Source: Cronobacter muytjensii ATCC 51329 | GTDB taxonomy: Bacteria > Pseudomonadota > Gammaproteobacteria > Enterobacterales > Enterobacteriaceae | Length of the DNA: 64,000 nucleotides | NCBI RefSeq assembly: GCF_001277195.1 | Contig: NZ_CP012268.1 | Span: 2,542,001 to 2,606,000, forward strand | Direction of reading: 5' to 3' | Part shown: positions 7,834-17,033 of the stretch, piece by piece | How positions within the stretch are numbered: position 1 is the first letter of the stretch | Layout of the letters: every line of letters begins with the position of its first letter | Position numbers and translations under genes: made by a program | Notes under the pieces: model-generated | The model's input: only the letters and a program-made list of their open reading frames with translations | Databases searched by the model: none | What the model was told of the DNA's origin: nothing

Positions 7834-9678
7834 ATGGCAGGCGAGAAAAACAGAGAAAATCCGCTCTCTTCCCGCAGCGATGTAGCGGCGCTGCTGATGC
7901 GGCTGTTGCGCGGGCTGGACGCGCAGTTTGTGGCAGGCGACACCGGCATTACGCTCGGGGCGACCTGCGCGCACTACGGGCCGGACATCGCTCGCATGGA
8001 GGGGCTGTCGCGCGCGTTGTGGGGCCTGTTTCCGCTGATGGCGGGCGGCGATGCGCCGCCGGAGTGTGAAAAATACCTGACGGCCATCCGCCACGGCACC
8101 GATCCGCAGCATCCAGGCTACTGGGGAGATACCGGCCCTTACGATCAGCGGCTGGTGGAGATGGCGGCCTACGGGCTGGGGCTTGCGCTGTTGCAGGAGA
8201 CGCTCACCGCGCGGTTCAGCGCCCGCGAACTCGATAATCTCTGTCGCTGGCTGCGCCAGATTGCTGACGCCGACATGCCGGACAGCAACTGGAATTACTT
8301 CGCGATCCTCGTGGAGCTGGGCTTTAAGCGCGCCGGGCTGCCGTGGCGGCGCGATGTGCTGGAGGCGCGCTTCGCCCGCATGGAGGCGTATTACCTCGGC
8401 AACGGCTGGTACGCCGATGGCCCAGGCCGCCCGAGGGATTACTACATCTCGATGGCGTTTCACTTCTACGGGCTGGTCTACGCCACGCTAATGGCACAGG
8501 ACGACGCCGAACGCGCCGCCACGCTTCGCGACCGCGCGCGCCGGTTCGCCACGGATTTCATCTGGTTTTCCGCAACCAGCGGGGCGTCAATTCCGTTTGG
8601 CCGCAGCCTCACCTACCGCTTCGCGATGGTCGCGTTCTGGAGCGCCGTCGCGTTCTCCGGCCTGGAAGTTTATACGCCGGGCGTGGTGAAAGGCATCGTG
8701 CTGCGCCACCTGCGCTGGTGGATGGAACAGCCGATTCTCGATCGCGACGACATCCTCACGCTCGGCTACGCCTGCCCCAATCTCGCGATGTGCGAGGACT
8801 ATAATTCCCCCGGCTCCCCGTACTGGGCGCTGAAGGTGTTTCTGGTGCTGGCGCTCCCGCAAACGCATCCGTTCTGGCAGGCGCAGGAAGCGCCGCTGCC
8901 GCTCGCCGACGGGCATCACGCTATTCCCGAGGCCTCGCAGTTGCTTGTTCACAGCGAAGCGTCGCGCCACGCCTGGCTGCTGACCGCAGGCCAGCTGGAG
9001 TTGAATAACTATGTGAATACCGAGGCCAAATACACCAAATTCGCCTACTCCAGCCATTTCGGCTTCACCCTTGAGCGTGGTCGCTATGGCATTAAACACG
9101 CGGCCTGCGATTCCATGCTGCTGCTGTGCGAAAACGACGGCTACTACCGCGGCCGCCGCGCGTGCGACGAGGTGATTACCGCGCACGACCATATTTTCTC
9201 GCGCTGGTCGCCGTGGCATGACGTACAGGTCGCGACCTGGCTTATCCCCTGCGGCGTGTGGCAGTTGCGCGTGCACCATATTCGCAGCGCCCGCGAACTC
9301 CACAGCGTCGAAGGCGCCTTCGCCACGCGCTGGCAGCCGCAAACGACACGTGTTGAAACCCTACCAGGCCGCTGCGACATCCATGCCCCGTACGGCGCCT
9401 GCGCCATCGTCGAGCTGTCTCCCGCTAACGCCCGACAGCCGGAACCGGTCATTACCCCGCCTAACAGCAGCGTGATGTTTGCCGAATGCGCCGCTATTGC
9501 GGCTCTTAGCGGCGCGATAGCCCCAGGCGACACCTGGCTGTGCTGCGCGGCGGCAGGCGTTATCGGCGCGCCCGACGCGCTTTCGCACGCGCCGGCTATC
9601 GCCTTTCTGGATGATGCCCTGTGCCTGCGTACGCCGGACGGCGAGGCGCGCCGCATCCCGCTCTACAACAATAAATAA
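7834..9678 (+). CDS. DUF2264 protein, probable glycoside hydrolase of uronic-acid oligosaccharides
   Basis: A 614-residue cytoplasmic protein (no signal peptide) of the DUF2264 family. The N-terminal two thirds look like an alpha-helical toroid rich in aromatic and acidic residues (NWNYFAILVELGFK, GWYADGPGRPRDYYISMAFH, GRSLTYRFAMVAFWSA), and the C-terminal part is beta-rich (residues about 370-610). Members are found in polysaccharide-use loci, and my recollection, not checked here, is that the family was assigned to GH154 with beta-glucuronidase activity. It is the first gene of an operon with an MFS carrier (17-base gap) and GH88. RBS GAGGTGA supports the start. Exact substrate not determined. 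Confidence 0.75.
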   Translation: MAGEKNRENPLSSRSDVAALLMRLLRGLDAQFVAGDTGITLGATCAHYGPDIARMEGLSRALWGLFPLMAGGDAPPECEKYLTAIRHGTDPQHPGYWGDTGPYDQRLVEMAAYGLGLALLQETLTARFSARELDNLCRWLRQIADADMPDSNWNYFAILVELGFKRAGLPWRRDVLEARFARMEAYYLGNGWYADGPGRPRDYYISMAFHFYGLVYATLMAQDDAERAATLRDRARRFATDFIWFSATSGASIPFGRSLTYRFAMVAFWSAVAFSGLEVYTPGVVKGIVLRHLRWWMEQPILDRDDILTLGYACPNLAMCEDYNSPGSPYWALKVFLVLALPQTHPFWQAQEAPLPLADGHHAIPEASQLLVHSEASRHAWLLTAGQLELNNYVNTEAKYTKFAYSSHFGFTLERGRYGIKHAACDSMLLLCENDGYYRGRRACDEVITAHDHIFSRWSPWHDVQVATWLIPCGVWQLRVHHIRSARELHSVEGAFATRWQPQTTRVETLPGRCDIHAPYGACAIVELSPANARQPEPVITPPNSSVMFAECAAIAALSGAIAPGDTWLCCAAAGVIGAPDALSHAPAIAFLDDALCLRTPDGEARRIPLYNNK

Positions 9679-9695
9679 GCCCCTGAGAGGTCTGT

Positions 9696-10955
9696 ATGAA
9701 AAACATCACTGCTGCGAATAAAGCGGAATACGTGAAAATCAGTAGTTTTATCTTTCTCTACTTCTTTACCTGGTCTGCCAGCATCGGTCTGCTGGCTATC
9801 TGGCTCGGCCAGAAAACCCATTTGAGCGGTTCGGTCATCGGAACCGTGTTTGCGGTAAACGGGATTTTCTCGGTGATCCTCAAGCCCGTGTATGGCTACA
9901 TTCTCGATAAAATCGGCATGAGCAAACACCTGCTCTATTTTGTGGTGGGCATGTCCGCGCTGATGGCGCCGTTTTTTATCTATGTTTATCAACCGTTGCT
10001 CATCTCGAATACGCTGCTCGGGATTATCGTCGGCGCGATTTATTTAAGCTTCGCGTGGTATGCAGGCGTCGCCGCCTGTGAATCCTACACCGATCGCTAC
10101 AGCCGCCTGAACGGCATGGAGTTTGGGCAGATCCGCATGTGGGGCTCGCTCGGCTGGGCGGTCGCCTCGTCGTTCTCCGGCCTGCTGTTTAACCTCTCCC
10201 CTGCGTATAACTTTATGCTCGGCAGCGTCGCGTCGCTGGTCATGCTCGGCGTATTGCTGAGCCTGAAGGTCAACACGTCCACCACCCACGCAAGCGAGGT
10301 GCTTTCGAAACAGAAAATTGCCATGAGCGACGTGTATGAACTGCTGCGCAGCCGTAAGTTCTGGGCGTTCTGCCTCTACGTAGCGGGCGTCGCCTGGATG
10401 ATGTTCATCGCCGAGCAGCAGTTTTCGCGCTATTTCGTCACTTTCTTTGACGACGTGCAGCAGGGCAACGCGGTGTTCGGCTACCTCGGCACGGTGCAGT
10501 CCGGTATGGAATTTGTGATGTACATGGTGGTGCCGGTATTTGTGAATTACGTGGGGGCCAAAAAAGGACTGCTGATTGTCGGCCTGGTGGTGGGCGCGCG
10601 GCTGATTATCTCGGGCCTGTGTGATTCCCACCTGCTGATTTCGGTGCTTAAGCCGCTCTACGGGCTCGAAATCTGCCTGTTGCTGGTGTCGGTGTTCAAA
10701 TATATCGCCGAGCATTTCGACAAGCGCGTCAACGCCACCATGTATCTGCTGGGCTACCAGGCGATGCTCTACGTCGGCAACGTGGTGGTGTCATCGCCCG
10801 CAGGGTATCTCTATGACCGCATCGGCTTCGAGCAGACCTACATCCTGATGGGCGCTATCGCCCTCACCTTTACGTTCATTTCCGCCTTTACCCTTTCCGC
10901 CTGTCAGAGCAAGCGCGCCGGCGCGGCTCACACCGCGGCGGCGGTGAAAAACTGA
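9696..10955 (+). CDS. MFS oligosaccharide:proton symporter
   Basis: A 419-residue 12-transmembrane carrier resembling the LacY/RafB-type oligosaccharide:H+ symporters: an N-terminal FLYFFTWSASIGLLAIWLG segment, the inter-helix loop KPVYGYILDKIGMSK, a charged ESYTDRYSR motif in helix 4-5 and the C-half GYLYDRIGFEQTYILMG. It lies between the DUF2264 and GH88 genes in one operon, so it likely imports the disaccharide that these enzymes split. RBS GAGAGG lies before the ATG. The substrate is inferred only from the neighbours. Confidence 0.82.
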   Translation: MKNITAANKAEYVKISSFIFLYFFTWSASIGLLAIWLGQKTHLSGSVIGTVFAVNGIFSVILKPVYGYILDKIGMSKHLLYFVVGMSALMAPFFIYVYQPLLISNTLLGIIVGAIYLSFAWYAGVAACESYTDRYSRLNGMEFGQIRMWGSLGWAVASSFSGLLFNLSPAYNFMLGSVASLVMLGVLLSLKVNTSTTHASEVLSKQKIAMSDVYELLRSRKFWAFCLYVAGVAWMMFIAEQQFSRYFVTFFDDVQQGNAVFGYLGTVQSGMEFVMYMVVPVFVNYVGAKKGLLIVGLVVGARLIISGLCDSHLLISVLKPLYGLEICLLLVSVFKYIAEHFDKRVNATMYLLGYQAMLYVGNVVVSSPAGYLYDRIGFEQTYILMGAIALTFTFISAFTLSACQSKRAGAAHTAAAVKN

Positions 10956-10983
10956 CTGTCAGACACACTTTTAAGGAGCTGTT

Positions 10984-12171
10984 ATGTTGCAATCCATCGC
11001 CAGTGAACCGTTTATCTCTCCGCCGCAGACGCCCGGTCTGGCCGCCCTACGCGAGACGCTTGGCCAAACCCGCGAAGCCGTGCTGGCGCGTCTGCGCCAG
11101 AATCTGGCCGCGTTTGGCGATCGTTTCCCCGCTGAAACCTGTGTGCAAGGGTATTACCCGCTGACGGAAAACGTCGAGTGGACAACCAGCTTCTGGACCG
11201 GCCAGCTTTGGCTGGCGTGGGAGCTGTCTGGCGATGAGGCGTTTCGCGCCGCCGCGCAGCGTCAGGTGCGCTCGTTTGGCGCACGTATCGCCGGGCGTCA
11301 CGACACTAACACGCACGATCTGGGCTTTCTCTATACGCTCTCCTGCGTGGCAGACTGGCGGCTCAACGCCAGCCGCGAGGCGCGTGGCTTCGCGCTGCTG
11401 GCGGCCGAGGCGCTGCTTGAGCGTTATCATCCCAGGGCGCAAATTATTCAGGCCTGGGGCAATCTGGATGACCCCGAGCAGGCGGGGCGGATGATTATCG
11501 ACTGCAACATGAACCTGCCGCTGCTCTGGTGGGCGAGCGAGCAGACCGGCGACGGGCGTTTCGCGGCGGCGGCGCAGGCGCACGTGAATCAGGCGGCGCG
11601 TTATCTGGTGCGCCCGGACGCCTCGTCGTGGCATACCTATTATATGGATCCGGTAACGGGCGATCCGCGTTTCGGCAACACCCAGCAGGGTTACGCCGAT
11701 GATTCCTGCTGGTCGCGCGGCCAGGCATGGGGAATTTACGGGTTTCTGCTGAGTTACCGCTATACCGGCGATAAACGGATGGTAGGGCTATCGAAGAAGC
11801 TCGCGAGCTATTTCCTCAACCGCCTGCCGGAAGACGGGGTCTGCCACTGGGATCTGGCGCTGCAGGGTACTGACGCGCTGCGTGATTCGTCCGCCGCTGC
11901 GATTACCGTATGCGGGCTGCTGGAGCTTATCAAACATCTGCCCGCCACCGACCCGGATCGCGCCGTCTGCGAGCAGTGGGCGCTATATATTTTCGCGTCC
12001 CTGACGCAGGGCTATCTGGCGAAGCCCGAAGACGCCTGCAACGGTCTGTTGAAGCATTCGGTTTACCATCTGGCGAGCGACAAAGGCGTCGATGAGTGTT
12101 GCAGCTGGGGCGACTATTTCTACATGGAAGCGCTGACGCGGCTGTCGCAAAGCTGGAAGCTTTACTGGTAA
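10984..12171 (+). CDS. GH88 unsaturated glucuronyl hydrolase
   Basis: A 395-residue cytoplasmic enzyme of family GH88, which hydrates the 4,5-double bond of unsaturated glucuronic acid made by polysaccharide lyases and so releases the partner sugar. Both catalytic-type aspartates are visible: Asp112 in THDLGF and Asp173 in IIDCNMNLP, and the (alpha/alpha)6 barrel motifs TTSFWTGQLWLAWE, QGYADDSCWSRGQAWGIYGF and CSWGDYFYMEAL are intact. An AGGAG site precedes the ATG. As the last gene of the operon it suggests that lyase products (glycosaminoglycan, xanthan or similar) are the true substrates. No lyase gene is in the window. Confidence 0.9.
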   Translation: MLQSIASEPFISPPQTPGLAALRETLGQTREAVLARLRQNLAAFGDRFPAETCVQGYYPLTENVEWTTSFWTGQLWLAWELSGDEAFRAAAQRQVRSFGARIAGRHDTNTHDLGFLYTLSCVADWRLNASREARGFALLAAEALLERYHPRAQIIQAWGNLDDPEQAGRMIIDCNMNLPLLWWASEQTGDGRFAAAAQAHVNQAARYLVRPDASSWHTYYMDPVTGDPRFGNTQQGYADDSCWSRGQAWGIYGFLLSYRYTGDKRMVGLSKKLASYFLNRLPEDGVCHWDLALQGTDALRDSSAAAITVCGLLELIKHLPATDPDRAVCEQWALYIFASLTQGYLAKPEDACNGLLKHSVYHLASDKGVDECCSWGDYFYMEALTRLSQSWKLYW

Positions 12172-12185
12172 GGGACGGTACGCAT

Positions 12186-12212
12186 GGCGGGTGCGCGTCG
12201 TTTACCCGCCCT
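12186..12212. repeat. Dispersed GGCGGGT...TTTACCCGCC intergenic repeat, copy 2
   Basis: An imperfect inverted repeat between the GH88 and rlmC stop codons, of the same type as the copies after artM and gsiC. It may act as the convergent punctuation of the two transcripts; no T-run follows. Confidence 0.6.
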
Positions 12213-12220
12213 GCCAGAAT

Positions 12221-13348
12221 TTACTGCCGCACCAGCAGCGTCAGCACCTCGTAATGCGCAGTATGCGGGAACATATCGAACAGCTGCACGCGCGCAATCC
12301 GGTAGCCGGGGAGCTGTTTGATATCTTTCGCCATCGTCTGGGCGTTACAGCTGGAGTAAATAAGGTATTTCGGCGACATACGGCTTAGATAGTCGCACAG
12401 CGCCTCGCCGATGCCGCGCCGTGGCGGGTTGACGAGCACCAGATCCGGCACAGCCTGCTGGCCGGTCGCGAAATTCGTAGAGTCGAGCGCCTGAAAATGC
12501 ACGTGACGCAGGCCAAGCTGTTGCGCCGAGGCGCGGGCGCTGGCGATGGCTTCCGGCGCGATTTCAATGCCGGTCAGCGTCATCGCAGGCGTCGCGCAGT
12601 GCAGGCCAAAACCGCCCACGCCGCAAAACAGATCCCACATATGGTTTACCGGCAGCGCGCGCACCCAGTCTCGGGCTGCGGCGTACAGCGCGCTCGCCAC
12701 CGTCGGGTTAGTCTGGAAAAAACTCTGCGGGCGGATCCACAGCGGCACGCCGTTGAAATTCTCGGCCAGCGCCTGCTGCTCCGTGAGCCAGATCTCCTCC
12801 TCGCCTTCCATAATCGCCATATGCACCGGCTGAATGTTGGCGGTCACTACTTTCAACTGCGGCAGTTGCGCCAGCAGCGCAGGCAGCGCGGCGCGCAGCT
12901 GGGCGAGTTTGGTGGTCGATCGCAGTACGAATCGCAGCATCAGCCCGCCGTCGAGCGTGCTTTCGGTCAACAGCAGATATTTCAGTTCGCCGCGCTTACG
13001 GGCAACGTTATACGGCGTTAGCCCCGCGCGGGCGATAAACGGTTTTAACGCCGCAAAGACCGCGTAAAACGACGCCGGATAGAGCGGGCATTCGGTCAAA
13101 TCCACCGGCGTGCCGTCGCGGTGCAGCATGCCGAGCAGCGGTTTTTCCACGCTCCCGCTCACCACCATTTTGGCCTTGTTGCGAAACGCCTGTTCCGGCC
13201 CGCTGACCGGCGCGCACCACTCACCCACCGGCAATTCAGCCAGCAGCGCTCGCAGATCGGACATTTTGGCGGCAAGTTGAGTGTCGAGGGGCTGTTCAAT
13301 CCACTGACAGGAGCGGCAGCGCCCCGCGTCATAGAGTGCGCAGTGCAT
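12221..13348 (-). CDS. rlmC: RlmC, 23S rRNA m5U747 methyltransferase
   Basis: A 375-residue SAM-dependent RNA methyltransferase that makes 5-methyluridine at position 747 of 23S rRNA. The N-terminal cysteine cluster for the 4Fe-4S site is present (MHCALYDAGRCRSCQW). The SAM-binding motif is MWDLFCGVGGFGLHCA, and the catalytic segments are LVNPPRRGIG and IYSSCNAQTMAKD, with Cys as nucleophile. The start at 13348 gives the same length as E. coli RlmC, whereas the frame is open 14 codons further. It is transcribed away from ybjO and towards the GH88 gene. Confidence 0.96.
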   Translation of the reverse strand: MHCALYDAGRCRSCQWIEQPLDTQLAAKMSDLRALLAELPVGEWCAPVSGPEQAFRNKAKMVVSGSVEKPLLGMLHRDGTPVDLTECPLYPASFYAVFAALKPFIARAGLTPYNVARKRGELKYLLLTESTLDGGLMLRFVLRSTTKLAQLRAALPALLAQLPQLKVVTANIQPVHMAIMEGEEEIWLTEQQALAENFNGVPLWIRPQSFFQTNPTVASALYAAARDWVRALPVNHMWDLFCGVGGFGLHCATPAMTLTGIEIAPEAIASARASAQQLGLRHVHFQALDSTNFATGQQAVPDLVLVNPPRRGIGEALCDYLSRMSPKYLIYSSCNAQTMAKDIKQLPGYRIARVQLFDMFPHTAHYEVLTLLVRQ

Positions 13349-13399
13349 AGCTAAAAACCTTAAAAAAACGCGGACCGGCGATTCTATCACGCCGCAGGA

Positions 13400-13873
13400 T
13401 TACTGTAGTCGGAAAAATCGTCGGCTGCGGGCGGGAATAAACAGCAGGGAAAGCACCAGCAAATCCGGCAGTTTTTGCATCGCAAGCGAATGGAAAATCT
13501 CGCGGCGGGAGCCGCCCGCGATGCTGAAAAGTTCAGGATAACCCCAGCCGAGCGACGCCGCCCACAGATAGCTTGTGGCGATAATCTGGGTGAGCAAAAA
13601 AACCCAGCGCCCCCAGGCGCGGCCTTTCAGAATGACGAAAGCGCAGCGAAACTCGATACACAACAACACCAGACTGCCGAAGAAAATCAGCGTCAGGCTC
13701 CAGGTCTGTACGCTGCGGTGGATAAAATCCATCACGCCGCGCACGCCCAGCAGGTTAAACAGCATCAGCAGATCCAGGCAGCGCGTGGAAATAATGGCTA
13801 TCGCCGCCACCTGTACCAGCGTAGGAGCGTTCATTCGGGCGTGTGATTGTCGCGCTTTGCTGAAAATGTCCAA
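13400..13873 (-). CDS. ybjO: YbjO, inner-membrane protein
   Basis: A predicted inner-membrane protein with about four transmembrane helices (VAAIAIISTRCLDLLMLF, WSLTLIFFGSLVLLCIE, FLLTQIIATSYLWAASLG, LPDLLVLSLLFIP). Function unknown. The frame opens at a TTG (13873) that has AGGGAAGGCGAG just upstream; the first ATG is at 13834, so the start is uncertain (157 or 144 residues). The protein has diverged from E. coli YbjO, but position between potI and rlmC and the REIFHSLAMQKLPDLLVL stretch support the name. Confidence 0.82.
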   Translation of the reverse strand: MDIFSKARQSHARMNAPTLVQVAAIAIISTRCLDLLMLFNLLGVRGVMDFIHRSVQTWSLTLIFFGSLVLLCIEFRCAFVILKGRAWGRWVFLLTQIIATSYLWAASLGWGYPELFSIAGGSRREIFHSLAMQKLPDLLVLSLLFIPARSRRFFRLQ

Positions 13874-13947
13874 ATCTCGCCTTCCCTGTGAAACAGCGCC
13901 GCGTCATACGCGGCGCTGGGAGCACATGATTGCAGATTTTAGGCGCT

Positions 13948-14793
13948 TCAGCTATGCCTTGCACGCTGGATGTCGCGCAGTCGCTGCTTTTCTGCCCGCG
14001 CCATGAAAAACCAGGCGATCAGGCCGATAACGCCGACAACGGCGAGGATGATGGAGGCCAGCGCGTTAATCTCCGGGTTAACGCCCATGCGCACGCTGGA
14101 GAAGACCAGCATCGGCAGCGTCGTGGCGCCCGGCCCCGAGACAAAGCTCGCGATAACCAGATCGTCGAGCGAGAGCGTAAAGGCGAGCAGCCAGCCTGAG
14201 ACCACCGCGGGCATGATCATCGGCAGGGTGATGACGAAGAATACCTTCAGCGGCGCGGCGCCGAGATCCATCGCCGCCTCTTCTATCGAGCGGTCCAGCT
14301 CGCGCAGGCGAGAGCTGATGACCACCGACACATAGGCGGTGCAGAACGTGACGTGCGCGAGCCAGATGGTCAGCATCCCACGGTCCGACGGCCAGCCGAT
14401 GGCGTGACCGAGGGCTACAAACAGCAGCAGCAGCGACAGCCCGGTGATGACATCCGGCATGACCAGCGGCGCGGTGAGCATAAAGGCAAAGCCGTTCGAG
14501 CCGCGAAAGCGCCCGAACCGCACCATCACCACCGCCGCAATAGTGCCAAGCACCACCGCCATCGTCGCGGCGCAGGCGGCAATCGTCAGGCTCAGCCCGA
14601 CTGCGCTTATCATCGCGGAATCGCGGAACAGCTCGCCATACCAGCGGGTCGACCAGCCGGCCCATACCGTCACCAGTTTGGAGCTGTTAAACGAGTAAAC
14701 CACCAGCATCAGCATCGGCGCGTAGAGGAACGCGAAGCCGACCACCAGGATCAGAATGCGCCACGGCGAGCGCACCACAGGCAGATTGTTCAT
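13948..14793 (-). CDS. potI: PotI, putrescine ABC transporter permease
   Basis: A 281-residue inner-membrane permease of the PotFGHI putrescine importer, with six transmembrane helices. The EAA loop is EEAAMDLGAAPLKVFFVITLP. The start at ATG 14793 overlaps the potH stop by 4 bases; the longer open frame to 14835 lies within potH and would add residues unlike the family. Size equals that of E. coli PotI. Confidence 0.96.
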   Translation of the reverse strand: MNNLPVVRSPWRILILVVGFAFLYAPMLMLVVYSFNSSKLVTVWAGWSTRWYGELFRDSAMISAVGLSLTIAACAATMAVVLGTIAAVVMVRFGRFRGSNGFAFMLTAPLVMPDVITGLSLLLLFVALGHAIGWPSDRGMLTIWLAHVTFCTAYVSVVISSRLRELDRSIEEAAMDLGAAPLKVFFVITLPMIMPAVVSGWLLAFTLSLDDLVIASFVSGPGATTLPMLVFSSVRMGVNPEINALASIILAVVGVIGLIAWFFMARAEKQRLRDIQRARHS

Positions 14794-15749
14794 GCATGGT
14801 CTCCCATCGTTTTGTTCTGATACTTGTGGAACCACATGATGGGCACGATAAGCACCACCAGCATGGTGATCGCCACCGCTGAGGCCACCGGCCAGTCGCG
14901 GTTGTTAAAGAACTCCTGCCACAGCACGCGACCAATCATGATGCTGTCCGGCCCGCCGAGCAGTTCCGGAATAACAAACTCCCCCACCGCCGGAATAAAC
15001 ACCAGCATCGAGCCTGCGATAATGCCGCCTTTGGTCAGCGGCACGATAATGCTGAAGAAGGTTTTCACCGGACGGGCGCCCAGATCCAGCGACGCCTCCA
15101 CCAGCGAATAGTCGATGCGGGTCAGCGCGGTATAAATCGGCAGCACCATAAACGGCAGATAGGCGTAGACAATCCCGATATAGACCGCGAGGTTAGTGTG
15201 CAGAATCGCGAGCGGCTGGTCGATAACGCCAAGCCACAGCAGCACGTTATTCAGCACGCCGTTCTCTTTGAGAATGCCCATCCAGGCGTAGACGCGAATA
15301 AGAAATGACGTCCACGACGGCAGGATCACCAACAGCAACAGGATGTTGCGCGTCGACGGTTTGCTGTGCGCCACCGCCCAGGCGAGCGGATAACCGAGCA
15401 GCAGACAGAACAGCGTCGAGACCGCCGCTACCTGTAACGACTGCAAATACGCCTCGAAATAGAGCGGATCGTCGGTCAGTTGCAGGAAGTTCGCGATGTT
15501 CAGCGTCACCGACAACTGATCGTCCGCCCAGCTCACCAGATCGGTGTAGGGCGGGATCGCCCGCGCCATTTCCGCCAGGCTGATTTTGAAGACAATCAGG
15601 AATGGCAGCATAAACAGCAGGATCAGCCACAGATACGGCAGCGCGATAACCAGTTTACGGCCATGCGCCATTTGCAGGCGCGCGAGCCACAGCCGGAAAC
15701 CGCCGGGCGCGGCGGACGGCGGCTCGGTTTGACGTTCAAGGGAACTCAT
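14790..15749 (-). CDS. potH: PotH, putrescine ABC transporter permease
   Basis: A 319-residue inner-membrane permease paired with PotI. The N-terminal cytoplasmic tail (MSSLERQ...GGFRLWLARLQMAHGRK) precedes six transmembrane helices; the EAA loop is VEASLDLGARPVKTFFSIIVP. The ATG at 15749 follows a GGAGG-containing site and lies 11 bases after the potG stop. Almost every residue of the core matches E. coli PotH. Confidence 0.96.
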   Translation of the reverse strand: MSSLERQTEPPSAAPGGFRLWLARLQMAHGRKLVIALPYLWLILLFMLPFLIVFKISLAEMARAIPPYTDLVSWADDQLSVTLNIANFLQLTDDPLYFEAYLQSLQVAAVSTLFCLLLGYPLAWAVAHSKPSTRNILLLLVILPSWTSFLIRVYAWMGILKENGVLNNVLLWLGVIDQPLAILHTNLAVYIGIVYAYLPFMVLPIYTALTRIDYSLVEASLDLGARPVKTFFSIIVPLTKGGIIAGSMLVFIPAVGEFVIPELLGGPDSIMIGRVLWQEFFNNRDWPVASAVAITMLVVLIVPIMWFHKYQNKTMGDHA

Positions 15750-15760
15750 CTTTCGCCTCC

Positions 15761-16894
15761 TTACACCGTCAGCACAACGCAGCTGTCCGCATCCCAGCAC
15801 AGGCGCACTTCATCGCCCCAGGTGGGCGCGCCTTTGCGGTAGCGGTGCGCGTTCTGCAACTGGGCGCTGATCATCTGCCCGCTGTGCAGACGCACATGGT
15901 AGATAGAGAGGTCGCCAAGATAGGCGATATGCACCACCTCGCCCACGCCGAAGTTAAAGCCATCCGCCGGCGGCTCGTCGCAGAGCATGACCTTTTCCGG
16001 GCGCAGCGCCACGTGGACCGGCACGCCGTCCACCACCGAGGCGTCCGGGTCAACCTTGAGCGGATGCACCAGCCCCGGTGCGTCGATGATTAACCCGTCG
16101 TCGCGGCGCTCGCGCAGCAGGCCGTCGAATACGTTGACCGAGCCGATAAACTCAGCGCTGTAGCGCGTGGTCGGATGCTCGTAAATCTCTTCGGGTTCGC
16201 CTATCTGCACAAACTTGCCGCGGTTCATAATGGCGATGCGGCCCGCCATCGTCATCGCTTCTTCCTGATCGTGCGTTACCATCACGCAGGTAACGCCGAC
16301 GCGCTCAAGAATATCCACCACTTCGAGCTGCATACGGTCGCGCAGTTTTTTATCCAGCGCCCCCATCGGCTCGTCAAGCAGCAGCAGTTTTGGGCGTTTG
16401 GCCAGGCTGCGGGCCAGCGCCACGCGCTGACGCTGGCCGCCGGAAAGCTGGTGCGGCTTACGTTTGGCGAACTCCTGCATATGCACCAGCCCGAGCATCT
16501 CTTCGACGCGGCTGGTGATTTCCGCCTTCGGCAGTTTGTCCTGCTTCAGGCCGAAAGCGATATTCTGCTCGACCGTCATATGCGGAAAGAGCGCGTAGGA
16601 CTGAAACATCATATTGATGGGGCGCTGGTACGGCGGCACATGGGAGAGATCCACGCCGTCCAGGACAATCTGCCCGGCGGTCGGCGCTTCAAAGCCCGCG
16701 AGCATGCGCAGCAGCGTCGATTTTCCGCACCCGGAGGCGCCAAGCAGCGCAAAAATTTCGCCTTTATAGATAGTCAGGCTGACGTCGTCCACGGCGTGCT
16801 GGCCGTCAAACGATTTGGTCAGGTTACGGATTTCCAGCAGCGGGGTCAGCGCCTTGCGGGGTTTCGCCTGTGGGCGGGGAATAGCGTCGTTCAC
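15761..16894 (-). CDS. potG: PotG, putrescine ABC transporter ATPase
   Basis: A 377-residue ABC ATPase driving putrescine uptake by PotFGHI. Walker A is LLGASGCGKSTLLR, signature LSGGQRQR, Walker B LLLLDEPMGALDK and switch VTHDQEEAM; a C-terminal TOBE regulatory domain follows (VHVALRPEKVMLCDE, GDEVRLCWDADSCVVLTV). A GTG start at 16894 is chosen because it gives the E. coli N-terminus (NDAIPRPQAK) and has CGGAG 8 bases before it, although the frame stays open to 16999. Confidence 0.95.
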   Translation of the reverse strand: MNDAIPRPQAKPRKALTPLLEIRNLTKSFDGQHAVDDVSLTIYKGEIFALLGASGCGKSTLLRMLAGFEAPTAGQIVLDGVDLSHVPPYQRPINMMFQSYALFPHMTVEQNIAFGLKQDKLPKAEITSRVEEMLGLVHMQEFAKRKPHQLSGGQRQRVALARSLAKRPKLLLLDEPMGALDKKLRDRMQLEVVDILERVGVTCVMVTHDQEEAMTMAGRIAIMNRGKFVQIGEPEEIYEHPTTRYSAEFIGSVNVFDGLLRERRDDGLIIDAPGLVHPLKVDPDASVVDGVPVHVALRPEKVMLCDEPPADGFNFGVGEVVHIAYLGDLSIYHVRLHSGQMISAQLQNAHRYRKGAPTWGDEVRLCWDADSCVVLTV

Positions 16895-17033
16895 TACATT
16901 GCTCTCCGGCAAAAAGCAAAAGTACCTGTGCGGCCCGGTTGCCGCACAAATGGCAGAACAGAGGCGCATGACCTCTGTCCTGTTTTGGGGCAGCTGCACC
17001 GCCCCGATGCAGACCGTTTACGACGAAGCGGCC

